Positions 8,021 through 18,419 of a stretch of 64,000 bases of DNA are shown here, piece by piece. Position 1 is the stretch's first letter. The number at the start of each line of letters is the position of its first letter. This DNA comes from an uncultured Lacinutrix sp. GTDB lineage: Bacteria > Bacteroidota > Bacteroidia > Flavobacteriales > Flavobacteriaceae. The stretch spans positions 1-64,000 of the forward strand of contig CAKZMU010000023.1 of the NCBI GenBank assembly GCA_937129145.1, in the 5' to 3' direction. The position numbers and the translations under genes were made by a program. Under the pieces are notes generated by a model. It was not told where the DNA came from. It ran no database searches and saw nothing but the letters and a program-made list of their open reading frames with translations.

Positions 8021-9043
8021 CTATATTTTCAACCTAGCAGAGGCCGTAACATCTTGTTGTGCAAAATCTTCTTCCAAAAATTTTAAATAGCCAACAATAG
8101 CAATCATAGCTGCATTATCTGTGGTAAATTCAAATTTTGGGACGTATGTTTTCCATCCAAATTTTTGCTCACCATCTTTTAACGCTTTTCTAATGCCAGA
8201 ATTAGCAGACACACCACCGCCAATAGCAATTTGCTTAATACCTGTTTGCTTTGTGGCTACTTTTAACTTGTCAATTAAAATACCAATAATTGTGTATTGT
8301 ATGGAGGCGCAAATATCATTTAAATTCTCTTTCACAAAATCTGAATTCTCTTTTACTTCACGTTGTATAAAGTACAATATCGCTGTTTTCAACCCTGAAA
8401 AACTAAAATTTAAGCCTTCTACTTTTGGTTTGGTAAACTTAAATGCTTTTGGGTTTCCTAGTTGTGCACGTTTATCTATTTCTGGACCTGCTGGATAACC
8501 TAAACCTAAAATTTTCCCGCTTTTATCGTACGCTTCACCAACAGCATCATCAATGGTTTCACCAATCACGTCCATGTCAAAATAATGGTTCACTTTCACA
8601 ATTTGAGTGTGTCCTCCAGAAATGGTCATGGCTAAAAACGGGAATTCAGGTTTTTCAAAACCTTCTTCATCAATAAAATGCGCTAAAATATGCGCTTGCA
8701 TGTGGTTTACATCAATCAGAGGGATATTTAATCCATAAGCAAACGACTTTGCAAACGACGCACCAACAAGCAACGAACCCATTAATCCTGGACCACGTGT
8801 AAAAGCTACTGCGTTAAGCTGCTCTTTTTTGATACCAGCTTTTTCTAATGCTTGATGCACCACAGGAACTATATTTTGTTGATGCGCTCTTGAGGCTAAT
8901 TCAGGAACAACACCACCATATTCTTCGTGTATTTTTTGGTTGGCAACAACATTGCTTAAAATGCGTCCGTTGTGTATAACAGAAGCAGCTGTATCGTCGC
9001 ACGATGACTCAATTCCCAGTATGTAAATATTTTGTGAGGTCAT
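8021..9043 (-). CDS. tsaD: tRNA N6-adenosine threonylcarbamoyltransferase TsaD
   Basis: 340 aa. The ASKHA-fold ATPase motif GIESSCDDTAASVI is at the N-terminus. The metal-binding HMQAH lies near residue 113, SGGHTQIV follows, and AIGGGVSANSGIRKAL and a TTDNAAMIA motif lie near the C-terminus. It transfers the threonylcarbamoyl group from TsaC/Sua5-made TC-AMP to A37 of ANN-decoding tRNAs, with TsaB and TsaE. Length is typical. It is divergent from tamB, with a 189-base intergenic region. Confidence 0.97.
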   Translation of the reverse strand: MTSQNIYILGIESSCDDTAASVIHNGRILSNVVANQKIHEEYGGVVPELASRAHQQNIVPVVHQALEKAGIKKEQLNAVAFTRGPGLMGSLLVGASFAKSFAYGLNIPLIDVNHMQAHILAHFIDEEGFEKPEFPFLAMTISGGHTQIVKVNHYFDMDVIGETIDDAVGEAYDKSGKILGLGYPAGPEIDKRAQLGNPKAFKFTKPKVEGLNFSFSGLKTAILYFIQREVKENSDFVKENLNDICASIQYTIIGILIDKLKVATKQTGIKQIAIGGGVSANSGIRKALKDGEQKFGWKTYVPKFEFTTDNAAMIAIVGYLKFLEEDFAQQDVTASARLKI

Positions 9044-9232
9044 TAAGAAATTTTAGGCATAATAATTGTTTATTTTGTAATAAAATAAACATCTGCATTT
9101 TTTTGTTTTAACGTATATACAAATAAATGAAAAAATAAAGAGCTAATAGCTAAAAATAGCCTTAAAAATTGATAAGTTTATAGCTAGTTTTATATTAGGG
9201 TTTAGGGTCAAAATTTATAACTTTACTGCAAC

Positions 9233-12200
9233 ATTAAAAAAGCACTCAAAATAGCGTTAAAAATTGTAGCAATCTTCTTGCTACTGTTCATCATTTTGGT
9301 GCTATTGTTTTCTATCCCAGCTGTACAAACACGGTTAGGAAGGTATGCTACAGACAGAATAAACAATGATTTTGGAACGAATATCAATATCGAAAAAGTC
9401 GGATTGCAGTTTAACGGCGACGTAGAACTCAAAAATATTTACATAGAAGATTACAAAAAAGATACACTTATTAGCATTAATGAGCTAAACACATCGGTTT
9501 TAAGTGTCAGAAAGTTGATTTATGATAATAAGCTAACTTTTGGTGATGTAGATATTATGGGAATGTTGTTCAACCTTAAAACCTATAATGGGGAAACGGA
9601 CACTAACCTTGATGTGTTTGTGGCCAGATTTGATGAAGATAACCCTAGTAGTAAGGAAAGTGATTTTTTATTGTCTTCTAGCGACATATCCATTTACGAT
9701 AGTGAATTTAGGCTTACAGATGAGAATAAAGATGATACAGAAATACTTGCGTTTAATGATTTAAATATAAATGCTACAGATTTCTTAATACTTGGTCCAG
9801 ATGTCAGTGCTAGAATCAATAAACTAAATTTTATAGATAGTATAAGTGGCCTTGAAGTTGCTAATATGACTACAAATTTTGGTTACACACTAACAGAAAT
9901 GACTTTTGATTTTCTCCAGCTTAAAACTCCAAATTCAACTTTAAATGGTAATTTAAAATTTGAATACGATAGAGAAGATTTACAGTACTTTGTTGATAAG
10001 GTAAAGCTAAATGCAACTTTTGAAGACTCACAAGTCATCCTAAGCGATTTAAATATTTTTTACGATGAATTTGGGAGCAACCAAACAGTAAATCTAAGCA
10101 CTAATTTATTTGGCACATTAAATAATCTTACCGCAAGCAATGTAGAATTACGTAATTCTAGAAATACCATTGTTGACGGAAATTTAGTCATAAACAATGC
10201 TTTTGATAATGAAGTAGGGACATTTACAATGGATGCCAATTTTGATAGATTGACTTCCAGCTATAACGACTTAACAAGAATGCTCCCAAATGTTTTAGGA
10301 CCAACAATACCTGTTATTGTTGATAGTTTAGGAGTGTTCACTTTAAAAGGGAAAACAAACCTCACCACCAAAAACTTAAATACTGATGTTTTATTAACTT
10401 CTAATTTAGGTGATGTAACAGCAAATCTCGAAATAAACGATATTACTGCCAAAGATGCCGCAACATACAAAGGTAATATTGTTATGAATATTTTTGATAT
10501 AGGTACTTTAATTGGCGATACAACCGTTGGCAATATAACTGCTAATTTAGATGTTAATGGCACAGGTTTCACTACCGAAAGTATCAATTCGCAAGTAAAG
10601 GGAGATGTGTTTAATATTCTTTATAATGACTATGATTATGAAAAAATAAAAGTCGTTGGTAATATTAAGAACAAAATATTTGATGGTAATTTAATTGTTA
10701 ACGACCAAAATTTAGTGTTAACTTTTAACGGTTTAGTGGATTTTTCTGAAGTAGAAAAAAAATATGACTTCAACGCCAATGTTGAACATGCCAATTTAAA
10801 AGCATTAAATTTTATAAAAAACGATAGCATCTCAATTTTTAAGAGTAATGTTAGCATGAATATGAACGGTAGTAATTACGATAATGCTTACGGTAACATT
10901 AGGTTTGAAAACACACTCTACAAAAATCAAAATGATGAATATTATTTTAAAGATTTTGCCATTTCTTCGCGATTTGAGGATGATGTTAGGTTTCTAGAAG
11001 TTAACTCACCAGACATTGTAAGAGGTAGCATGAACGGTAAGTTTTTGTTTAAAGACATCTACAAACTTCTAGAAAACTCCTTAGGAAATATTTACACAAA
11101 TTTTCAGCCTCACGATATTGCTTCAGATCAGTTTATCAATTTTAAATTCAATATTTATAATAAAATAGCCGAAGTGTTTTATCCAGAATTAGAGTTGGGT
11201 AGCAACACCTATTTTGAAGGTCGAGTAGAAAGTGATGCCAAAAAATTTAAACTAGAATTTAATTCGCCTCAAATAAAATTACAAGACTTTTTTGCAAAAA
11301 ATATTCATTTAGAAGTAGACAATCAAAATCCGCTATATAATACATTTGTTGAAATAGATGCCGTGTCTTCAAAGTTTTATGATGTATCAAAATTCAACTT
11401 GATAAACGTAACAAAAAACGACACTCTATTTGTGAAAACGGAGTTTAAAGGAGGGAAAGGAAATACCGACGACTTTGATATGAATCTTTTCTATACCATA
11501 AACGAAGAAAATAAATCGGTGCTTGGTTTTAGAAACACTTCCAAAATTGTTTTTAAGGATAACGAATGGTTTATTAATGAAAACAAAGACAATAACAGCC
11601 AAAATAAAATTGAATTCGATAGGCAATTTAAAAACATAGACATTAGAAGTTTGCGAATGACCCATCAAGAGGAAATAATTAATCTTTACGGTGTCATAAA
11701 AGGAAAAACAAACAAGAATATAAACTTGGATTTTAAAGATGTAGAACTAGCAAAAATCACACCTAGAATAGATAGTTTGGCATTAGCTGGAAATGTAAAT
11801 GGTAAGCTGGAAATTATCCAAAATCAAGGCGTATATATTCCAGAGTCCAATGTTGTTATAGATAATTTTAAAGTAAACGATTTTAATCTAGGCTCATTTA
11901 ATGCAGATATTAAAGGAAATAGGTCGTTAACTAATTATACTGTTAATGTAAGCCTAAAAGAAGATGATACAGAATCGCTATCTGTAACTGGAGGTTTAGA
12001 CTTTTCAGGCAACAATTCGACCATAAACTTAAATGTAGTTTTAAATGAGTTTATTTTAAACCCCCTAAACCCGTTTGGCGAAGGTGTTATTACAGACATT
12101 CGTGGTGAAGTATCTGGAAAGGCAGAAGTTTCGGGTTCATTAAATAGACCACAAATAAAAGGAGAGCTTAATTTAGATAGTGGAGGACTTAGAATTCCTT

Positions 12201-13702
12201 ATCTAAATGTTGATTATTCATTCGAAGATGAAACAAAAATAGCTTTGGAGCAACAAAGTTTTATTTTTAATAATGCAAAATTAACAGATTCTGAGTTTTT
12301 CTCAAGAGCAACATTAAGTGGCAATATTGACCATGTAAATTTTTCAAACTGGCAATTAAACCTGGATATAGATTCCGAAAGGCTATTGGTTCTAAACACC
12401 AGCGATACCGAAGACGCTCTCTACTACGGTAGAGCTTTTGTTAATGGTGACATTGGTATTGTTGGCCCAACAGACCAATTGGTTATTAATGCAGATGTAT
12501 CCTCCGAAGATGGAACAGTATTTAACATTCCAATGAGTGACACCGAATCGTTTGGTGAAAGTTCGTACATAAATATTATATCCAAAGAAGAAAAAGAAGC
12601 TCAAATCACTAAAGAGCAAACAGTAGCCGAAGCTATTAAAGGCTTGGAAATGAACTTTGAGTTGGATATAAATGAGAATGCCGAGATAGAAATTATCATG
12701 GATAAAAGTACTGGAAGCTCCATAAAAGGCAGGGGTAGAGGAAACTTACTAACACGAATAACCACTAACGGTATATTTGAAATGAATGGCGATTTTTTCA
12801 TTACCGAAGGAACATACAATTATAGTTTCCAAGGTCTTGTAGAAAAAGAATTTAGAGTATTATACGGTGGTACTTTGGTTTGGGAAGGTGAACCTTTGGA
12901 GGCACAAATCAATATTGAAGCAGTGTACGATAAAATTCAAGCAAACCCATCGGTATTGTTGGAAAACCCAATTAACACAAGTATTCCTGTTGAAGTAAAA
13001 ATTCATTTAACCGAAGAATTGGAACAACCAGCCATTAATTACGACTTGTCATTTCCAACGGTGAGCTCCACTTTGGATTCCGAGTTACAATACCGCTTAA
13101 ACGATAAAGATAGTAAAGAGTTACAGGTAATTTCCTTGTTACTTACAGGCGGTTTTAGAAGCGAATTAAGCTTTGGCTCGCAAGATGCTTTTGGATTGGT
13201 GTCAGATAGAGTACAGTCTATGATAAACGAGGTGTTATCTTCAGAAGATGGTAAAGTGAATTTAGGAATTGATTTTCAATTAGGACAAAATACGCCAGAT
13301 TTTGAATCCAACAGTCGCGTGGGTGTTACATTATCTACAAAACTGAGTGATAACATTCTAGTTAATGGAAAAGTTGGTGTGCCTATTGGTGGCGTTAGCG
13401 AAACAGTAATTGCTGGAGATTTTGAAGTAGAAATGCTCATTAACGAGGACAGGACTTTGTCATTAAAATTCTTTAATCGCGAAAATAGTATTCGTTATTT
13501 TGGCGAGCAAATTGGGTACACGCAAGGTATAGGGCTTTCGTATAATGTTGAGTTTGATAATTTATCAGAATTATTACGAAAAATTTTCAGTAAGAAAAAG
13601 CAGGAAAAAAAGAAAGAAGAAGCTACAACCCAAAATGCTGGACCATCTTACATAAATATTAAGAAAAAAGATTCAATAAATTCCAGTCAATCTAACAATT
13701 AA
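9233..13702 (+). CDS. tamB: Translocation/assembly module protein TamB
   Basis: About 1489 aa if begun at ATT 9233 (1474 if begun at TTG 9278). There is no ATG, GTG or TTG that keeps the basic N-terminus (KKALKIALKIVAIFLLLFIILVLLF), so ATT 9233 is my choice; the frame is closed by TAA at 9218. One inner-membrane helix is followed by a very long, repetitive beta-strand-rich periplasmic region. The C-terminal DUF490/TamB domain is at about 1100-1450 (FFITEGTYNYSFQGLVEKEF, VISLLLTGGF, NILVNGKVGVPIGG). It ends in a Lys/Glu-rich tail. By family it bridges the periplasm and helps move phospholipid or assemble outer-membrane proteins. Confidence 0.88.
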   Translation: MKKALKIALKIVAIFLLLFIILVLLFSIPAVQTRLGRYATDRINNDFGTNINIEKVGLQFNGDVELKNIYIEDYKKDTLISINELNTSVLSVRKLIYDNKLTFGDVDIMGMLFNLKTYNGETDTNLDVFVARFDEDNPSSKESDFLLSSSDISIYDSEFRLTDENKDDTEILAFNDLNINATDFLILGPDVSARINKLNFIDSISGLEVANMTTNFGYTLTEMTFDFLQLKTPNSTLNGNLKFEYDREDLQYFVDKVKLNATFEDSQVILSDLNIFYDEFGSNQTVNLSTNLFGTLNNLTASNVELRNSRNTIVDGNLVINNAFDNEVGTFTMDANFDRLTSSYNDLTRMLPNVLGPTIPVIVDSLGVFTLKGKTNLTTKNLNTDVLLTSNLGDVTANLEINDITAKDAATYKGNIVMNIFDIGTLIGDTTVGNITANLDVNGTGFTTESINSQVKGDVFNILYNDYDYEKIKVVGNIKNKIFDGNLIVNDQNLVLTFNGLVDFSEVEKKYDFNANVEHANLKALNFIKNDSISIFKSNVSMNMNGSNYDNAYGNIRFENTLYKNQNDEYYFKDFAISSRFEDDVRFLEVNSPDIVRGSMNGKFLFKDIYKLLENSLGNIYTNFQPHDIASDQFINFKFNIYNKIAEVFYPELELGSNTYFEGRVESDAKKFKLEFNSPQIKLQDFFAKNIHLEVDNQNPLYNTFVEIDAVSSKFYDVSKFNLINVTKNDTLFVKTEFKGGKGNTDDFDMNLFYTINEENKSVLGFRNTSKIVFKDNEWFINENKDNNSQNKIEFDRQFKNIDIRSLRMTHQEEIINLYGVIKGKTNKNINLDFKDVELAKITPRIDSLALAGNVNGKLEIIQNQGVYIPESNVVIDNFKVNDFNLGSFNADIKGNRSLTNYTVNVSLKEDDTESLSVTGGLDFSGNNSTINLNVVLNEFILNPLNPFGEGVITDIRGEVSGKAEVSGSLNRPQIKGELNLDSGGLRIPYLNVDYSFEDETKIALEQQSFIFNNAKLTDSEFFSRATLSGNIDHVNFSNWQLNLDIDSERLLVLNTSDTEDALYYGRAFVNGDIGIVGPTDQLVINADVSSEDGTVFNIPMSDTESFGESSYINIISKEEKEAQITKEQTVAEAIKGLEMNFELDINENAEIEIIMDKSTGSSIKGRGRGNLLTRITTNGIFEMNGDFFITEGTYNYSFQGLVEKEFRVLYGGTLVWEGEPLEAQINIEAVYDKIQANPSVLLENPINTSIPVEVKIHLTEELEQPAINYDLSFPTVSSTLDSELQYRLNDKDSKELQVISLLLTGGFRSELSFGSQDAFGLVSDRVQSMINEVLSSEDGKVNLGIDFQLGQNTPDFESNSRVGVTLSTKLSDNILVNGKVGVPIGGVSETVIAGDFEVEMLINEDRTLSLKFFNRENSIRYFGEQIGYTQGIGLSYNVEFDNLSELLRKIFSKKKQEKKKEEATTQNAGPSYINIKKKDSINSSQSNN

Positions 13703-13825
13703 GCATAAATACCAAAATAGGTTAAAAAGCGAAAACGTTTGAGTTTTAAAATTCGTTAAAATATGATGAAACTTAGCTTTTTTGTAGTTTAAGTTTATTA
13801 GCTTTACTCTTTGAAAGGCTAAAAA

Positions 13826-14812
13826 ATGGCAAAAAAAATCAAAAAAATAGGCGTCATGACTTCTGGTGGAGATTCTCCTGGAATGAACGCCGCAATTAGA
13901 GCTGTGGTTAGAGCCTGTGCGTATCATAATATAGATTGTATAGGCATTTATAGAGGTTTTGATGGTGTTATAGAAGGCGATTTTAAACCCATGAATGCGC
14001 GTAGTGTAAAAGGTATTATCAATAAAGGAGGTACCATTTTAAAGTCAGCTCGTTCCGATGAATTTAGAACAAAAGAAGGCCGCAAAAAAGCACATGAAAG
14101 TTTAACAAAAGCTGGAATTGATGCTTTGGTTACTATTGGTGGTGACGGTACGTTTACAGGAGCATTAATTCTTAACAAAGAATACGGTTTTCCTGTGATG
14201 GGAATTCCTGGAACCATAGATAACGATATTTTTGGCACCACAAACACACTAGGTTACGATACCGCTTTAAATACCGTGGTGGAAGCCATCGATAAAATTA
14301 GGGATACAGCCAGTTCGCATAACCGCTTATTTTTTGTTGAAGTTATGGGTCGTGATGCTGGCCATATAGCGTTGAACACAGGAGTTGGAGCAGGAGCAGA
14401 AGAAATTTTAATTCCTGAAGAAGATTTAGGTCTCGACAGACTTTTAGAATCCCTAAACCGAAGTAAAAAATCTGGTAAATCATCCAGTATTGTGGTTGTT
14501 GCCGAAGGCGATAAAATTGGTAAAAACGTGTTTGAACTTAAGGACTACGTTGAAGAGCACATGTCTTATTATGATGTAAGAGTGTCGGTTTTAGGACACA
14601 TGCAACGTGGTGGAAGCCCTTCGTGTTTCGACCGTGTTTTGGCAAGTAGAATGGGAGTGAAGGCAGTAGAAAGCTTACTGGAAGGAAAATCAAACTTTAT
14701 GGTCGGACTTCAAAATAACACCATGGAATTAACACCCTTGGAACAAGCTATCAAAGGTAAATCAGCAATAAATTTAGAATTATTACGTGTGTCAGATATT
14801 ATGACCACATAA
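13826..14812 (+). CDS. pfkA: ATP-dependent 6-phosphofructokinase
   Basis: 328 aa. Motifs in order: GVMTSGGDSPGMNAAIR (ATP-binding loop), VTIGGDGTFTGA, GIPGTIDNDIFGTTNTLGYDTA (catalytic Asp in TIDND), VEVMGRDAGHIA, and LGHMQRGGSPSCFDR. The GGDGT glycine pattern fits ATP rather than PPi use. It commits fructose 6-phosphate to glycolysis in the cytoplasm. Only 20 bases separate it from gapA, so the two glycolytic genes form an operon. Confidence 0.97.
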   Translation: MAKKIKKIGVMTSGGDSPGMNAAIRAVVRACAYHNIDCIGIYRGFDGVIEGDFKPMNARSVKGIINKGGTILKSARSDEFRTKEGRKKAHESLTKAGIDALVTIGGDGTFTGALILNKEYGFPVMGIPGTIDNDIFGTTNTLGYDTALNTVVEAIDKIRDTASSHNRLFFVEVMGRDAGHIALNTGVGAGAEEILIPEEDLGLDRLLESLNRSKKSGKSSSIVVVAEGDKIGKNVFELKDYVEEHMSYYDVRVSVLGHMQRGGSPSCFDRVLASRMGVKAVESLLEGKSNFMVGLQNNTMELTPLEQAIKGKSAINLELLRVSDIMTT

Positions 14813-14823
14813 ATTAGAATTAG

Positions 14824-15834
<1,011 letters not shown>

Positions 15835-15851
15835 ATTGTTAATAAATTCAA

Positions 15852-15861
15852 GTTGTGCATA
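15852..15861 (+). repeat. Left boundary repeat of accessory gene 1
   Basis: GTTGTGCATA lies 18 bases after the gapA stop and overlaps the leader of the next gene. Its exact reverse complement, TATGCACAAC, lies at 16480-16489, just past that gene's stop. The pair frames a single ORF. Confidence 0.6.
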
Positions 15862-15863
15862 AT

Positions 15864-16475
15864 ATGAAAAACCCATTAAGAGTTTTAATAATAAGTATTT
15901 TGATTTTGAATTTTTCGTGCTCAACTGAATTCTCAACACCTGAATTACAAAACAATTTTTCAAAGGAGCAAATTGATGAGTTGCAGAAAATTACAGAATT
16001 TTTCAAAAATCAAATATGTAAAAACGAAAAATCAGATTTTAAATCTTGTTTCTCCAAAATACTGCCAGATTTATTGGAATACGGTTATCTACCTATATTC
16101 GATAACATCAATTTTGACAAACAAAAAGAATTATATAAGTCAATTTCAAATTCTACTTTTGAAGAAATATGGACGTTTGGAAAAGCAACATACCCCGATA
16201 CTGGAAAGGAATTAAAAAGTATGGGGTCAACTTATAATGGAAAATACCAAAAGTTTATTATAGAATTAGGTAAAAATAATACGGAAATAAAAAAATACGC
16301 GGAGTTGTTGGTTGGTGGCGGTGATTTTGAGCCAATGGGATTACTTGAACAATGGATTTACCTTAACCCAGCAGATTTTGATTTGGACAATCCGAATATT
16401 CAATTATTAATAGCAGTTCATTATTTATCACATAACGACCAAAATAAAAGAACAGACAAATGGGATTCGAAATAA
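15864..16475 (+). CDS. Accessory lipoprotein of unknown function
   Basis: 203 aa from ATG 15864 (the longer frame begins with GTG inside the boundary repeat). The signal peptide is type II, with lipobox LNFSC (Cys19), so it is a lipoprotein. The mature part is helical and charged, with FKSCFSKILPDLLEYGYLPIF near the N-terminus and a VGGGDFEPMGLLEQWIYLNPADFDLDNPNIQLLIAVHYL segment near the end. I do not recognise a family. It sits alone between inverted repeats (15852-15861 / 16480-16489) after gapA, like a cassette gene. It has no visible promoter of its own and may be read from gapA. Confidence 0.6.
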   Translation: MKNPLRVLIISILILNFSCSTEFSTPELQNNFSKEQIDELQKITEFFKNQICKNEKSDFKSCFSKILPDLLEYGYLPIFDNINFDKQKELYKSISNSTFEEIWTFGKATYPDTGKELKSMGSTYNGKYQKFIIELGKNNTEIKKYAELLVGGGDFEPMGLLEQWIYLNPADFDLDNPNIQLLIAVHYLSHNDQNKRTDKWDSK

Positions 16476-16479
16476 ATAC

Positions 16480-16620
16480 TATGCACAACAACGTGTATAA
16501 TTAATTGCTTTGGAAATGCCTACTTGGAAAATTCCTTCGGAATTTCCTCTGGTTCGTGAATGTTTGCTAAATTAGTTGCTGAAACACGCAACGAAATCAT
16601 ACACAAACACGTTGTAAGCA
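16480..16620 (+). repeat. Cassette-boundary element with inverted arms and central hairpin
   Basis: The outer arms ACAACGTG (16488-16495) and CACGTTGT (16608-16615) are inverted. In the centre GGAAAATTCC-TTC-GGAATTTCC (16526-16547) makes a hairpin with one bulge. The first 16 bases, ACAACAACGTGTATAA (16485-16500), match the hsdR-end boundary at 48287-48302 (minus strand) in 14 of 16 positions. It resembles an attC site in plan (two inverted end motifs around a folding core), but the core GTTGTAA does not match the classic GTTRRRY. Confidence 0.55.
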
Positions 16621-16634
16621 ATTTACGTGAACCG

Positions 16635-17273
16635 ATGAAAAAAGAAATATTTGAAAAAGCATTTGAGGAAAAATTGAACAAAAATTTCTCGAAATTTTCA
16701 AAGTATTTTGATTTTAAATTAAAAGCGTTTAATGAATTAAACACTCAACTTTTTGAAGTTAATAAATGTCTATTATTGGAATTTAATCGAGCTGGAATTA
16801 CATTGACAAATAACTTACTGGAACGCTTGTTGAAATTAGCTCTGATTTATGACGAAGTTGGTGTTGGACCGAAGCCAATTGAGAGTTGGAATGAAATATT
16901 TACTGAACCAAATCGAAAATACAACCAAATAAAACTTGGAAACTCTATAGAGCTCTGTAAAAAAAAGGAGTTGATAACTGAAAAAGAAAAAGTAGTACTA
17001 TTTGAACATATTAGAGTTCTAATGCGGAATGGATTCTCTCACGCTGATTCTACTGAAATCTTATCTGGACTTCCTGACGATTCAGTAATGTATCAAGCAA
17101 CTTTTAGTAATCCTTCTGATGTTCAAGAAGTGAAAATTAATCAAAAGGTCATCCCATTTATGCAATCGTTGCAGATGGAAAATTTTGCGAATGAAAATGC
17201 TGTGGATTATTTTGATTATGTGTTCAAATTAATATTTCGAGTTGAAGAAAGATTATTAAAAAAACAAGAATAA
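16635..17273 (+). CDS. Accessory protein of unknown function
   Basis: 212 aa from ATG 16635 (MKKEIFEKAFEEK). An upstream in-frame ATG at 16560 would place the first 25 residues inside the boundary element, so I reject it. The protein is soluble, helix-rich and charged, with LLERLLKLALIYDEVGVGP in the middle and HIRVLMRNGFSHADSTEILSGLPDD after it. That last part recalls the RNxxxH/HADST-like loops of helical nucleic-acid or abortive-infection proteins, but I cannot name a family. It is framed by GTTGTAAGCA (16611-16620) and TGCTTACAGC (17278-17287). Confidence 0.55.
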   Translation: MKKEIFEKAFEEKLNKNFSKFSKYFDFKLKAFNELNTQLFEVNKCLLLEFNRAGITLTNNLLERLLKLALIYDEVGVGPKPIESWNEIFTEPNRKYNQIKLGNSIELCKKKELITEKEKVVLFEHIRVLMRNGFSHADSTEILSGLPDDSVMYQATFSNPSDVQEVKINQKVIPFMQSLQMENFANENAVDYFDYVFKLIFRVEERLLKKQE

Positions 17274-17277
17274 AAAC

Positions 17278-17287
17278 TGCTTACAGC
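17278..17287 (+). repeat. Right boundary repeat of accessory gene 2
   Basis: TGCTTACAGC is the reverse complement of GTTGTAAGCA (16611-16620) with one mismatch. It begins 5 bases after the stop of the accessory gene. Confidence 0.5.
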
Positions 17288-17364
17288 AAAACACTGTGGC
17301 AAAAACAAGAAAAAAACCATCAATTTCTTTTTTAGTAATTTCAAACGGCAAATGGTATAATTAG

Positions 17365-17372
17365 TATCTTTG
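17365..17372 (+). promoter_or_regulatory. Flavobacterial -7 box (TATCTTTG) for the BadF/BadG-type kinase
   Basis: TATCTTTG matches TAnnTTTG exactly, 36 bases before ATG 17408. The upstream -33 TTG is weak (a TTT at 23 bases). It lies outside the accessory cassettes, so the kinase keeps its own promoter. Confidence 0.45.
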
Positions 17373-17407
17373 GTTAGCAATTTTTTTATGTATAAAATAG
17401 TTTTTTT

Positions 17408-18274
17408 ATGATTTTTATAGTTGATAGTGGTTCTACAAAATGTGATTGGTTGGCAATAGACAGTCAAGGAAATCAGTTATTGCAAAAACAACGTACCAAG
17501 GGTATGAACCCAGCTATTTTAAGCGAGAAAAAACTTTATAAAACCATAAAAAAAAACGCAACATTGGACCAAGTAAAAAATGATGTCACACACGTGTTTT
17601 TTTATGGAGCAGGCTGTGGTACCGAAAAACCAAGACAATTGTTGGAAGATGTATTGCATAATTTTTTTCCTAACTCTAAAGCTGAAGTAAGGGAAGATAC
17701 CTACGCTGCGGTATATGCAACCGTTGGAGCAAGTTTGCAACCAGCGGTGGTTTGTATTTTGGGTACTGGCTCAAATTGCAGCTATTTTAATGGAAATAAT
17801 ATTGAGCAACGTGTTAAATCGTTAGGCTATTCTGTGATGGATGATGCTTCTGGAAATTACTTTGGAAGACAATTAATAAGGGATTACTATTTTAATCACA
17901 TGCCTCAACACCTTAAGGTATCGCTTGCCGAAAAGTATAACATGGATTCTGATTTTATAAAATACAATCTCTACAAGCAACCAAACCCAAATGCTTATTT
18001 GGCATCTTTTGCTGAATTTATGTTTCTTAACAAAGACTCAGAATATATCACAGACCTAATAAAAAACGGTATTCGTCTATTTGCAAAAAACATGATTTTA
18101 CAATATAAAGACGTATTGCAAACAGCACCTGTTCATTTTGCTGGGTCTATTGCCTTTTTTTCACAAGAAGAAATAAAGGAAGTGGCAAAAGACATGGATT
18201 TTACTGTTGGTAATTTTGAACGTCGCCCTATTGAAGGTTTGGTAGATTACCATAGCAAGCAATTATCGAAATAA
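17408..18274 (+). CDS. BadF/BadG family ATPase, N-acetylglucosamine kinase-like
   Basis: 288 aa ASKHA-fold protein. Phosphate-1 loop IVDSGSTKCDWLAID is at the N-terminus, and the second loop is ILGTGSNCSYFNG (about 116-128). SLGYSVMDDASGNYFGRQLI follows, and an adenosine motif HFAGSIAFF lies near 238. The closest group is the N-acetylglucosamine kinase / MurNAc-kinase-like branch of the BadF family, so amino-sugar phosphorylation in wall recycling is plausible. The exact substrate is inference. A 7-bp palindrome (18282-18298) follows the stop. Confidence 0.82.
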   Translation: MIFIVDSGSTKCDWLAIDSQGNQLLQKQRTKGMNPAILSEKKLYKTIKKNATLDQVKNDVTHVFFYGAGCGTEKPRQLLEDVLHNFFPNSKAEVREDTYAAVYATVGASLQPAVVCILGTGSNCSYFNGNNIEQRVKSLGYSVMDDASGNYFGRQLIRDYYFNHMPQHLKVSLAEKYNMDSDFIKYNLYKQPNPNAYLASFAEFMFLNKDSEYITDLIKNGIRLFAKNMILQYKDVLQTAPVHFAGSIAFFSQEEIKEVAKDMDFTVGNFERRPIEGLVDYHSKQLSK

Positions 18275-18319
18275 TAAACGTGAGTTTAATATAAACTCTA
18301 TCCTATTTCAATCAATATT

Positions 18320-18407
18320 AGGTAGATAACTTTTTGTTAGGTTGAGCGTAGTCGAAACCTTATTAAAACTATAATTTTAAAGACTTTTCGACTAGTTTTA
18401 GCTACCT
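18320..18407 (+). repeat. Imperfect palindrome with TAGTCGAAA arms
   Basis: TAGTCGAAA (18349-18357) faces TTTCGACTA (18386-18394), and AGGTAG (18320-18325) faces CTACCT (18402-18407). GGTTGAGCGTAGTCGAAACC is the flavobacterial dispersed GAGCGNAGTCGAAA type. It fills the convergent gap between the kinase and ridA. Confidence 0.55.
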
Positions 18408-18419
18408 ACAAACAACAAG

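Noticed and set aside
8121..8676. Plus-strand ORFs opposite tsaD
   Set aside because: They lie wholly within tsaD, which has all its motifs; no start signal or family match.
13673..14247. Minus-strand ORFs opposite the tamB end and pfkA
   Set aside because: Antisense shadows of well-supported genes.
16480..16620. Classic integron attC site
   Set aside because: The ends do not match RYYYAAC/GTTRRRY and no integron integrase is in the window. I keep only the structural likeness.
16560..16634. Longer start of accessory gene 2 at ATG 16560
   Set aside because: The extra 25 codons lie inside the boundary element with its inverted arms, and the sequence up to 16634 reads as repeat, not as protein.
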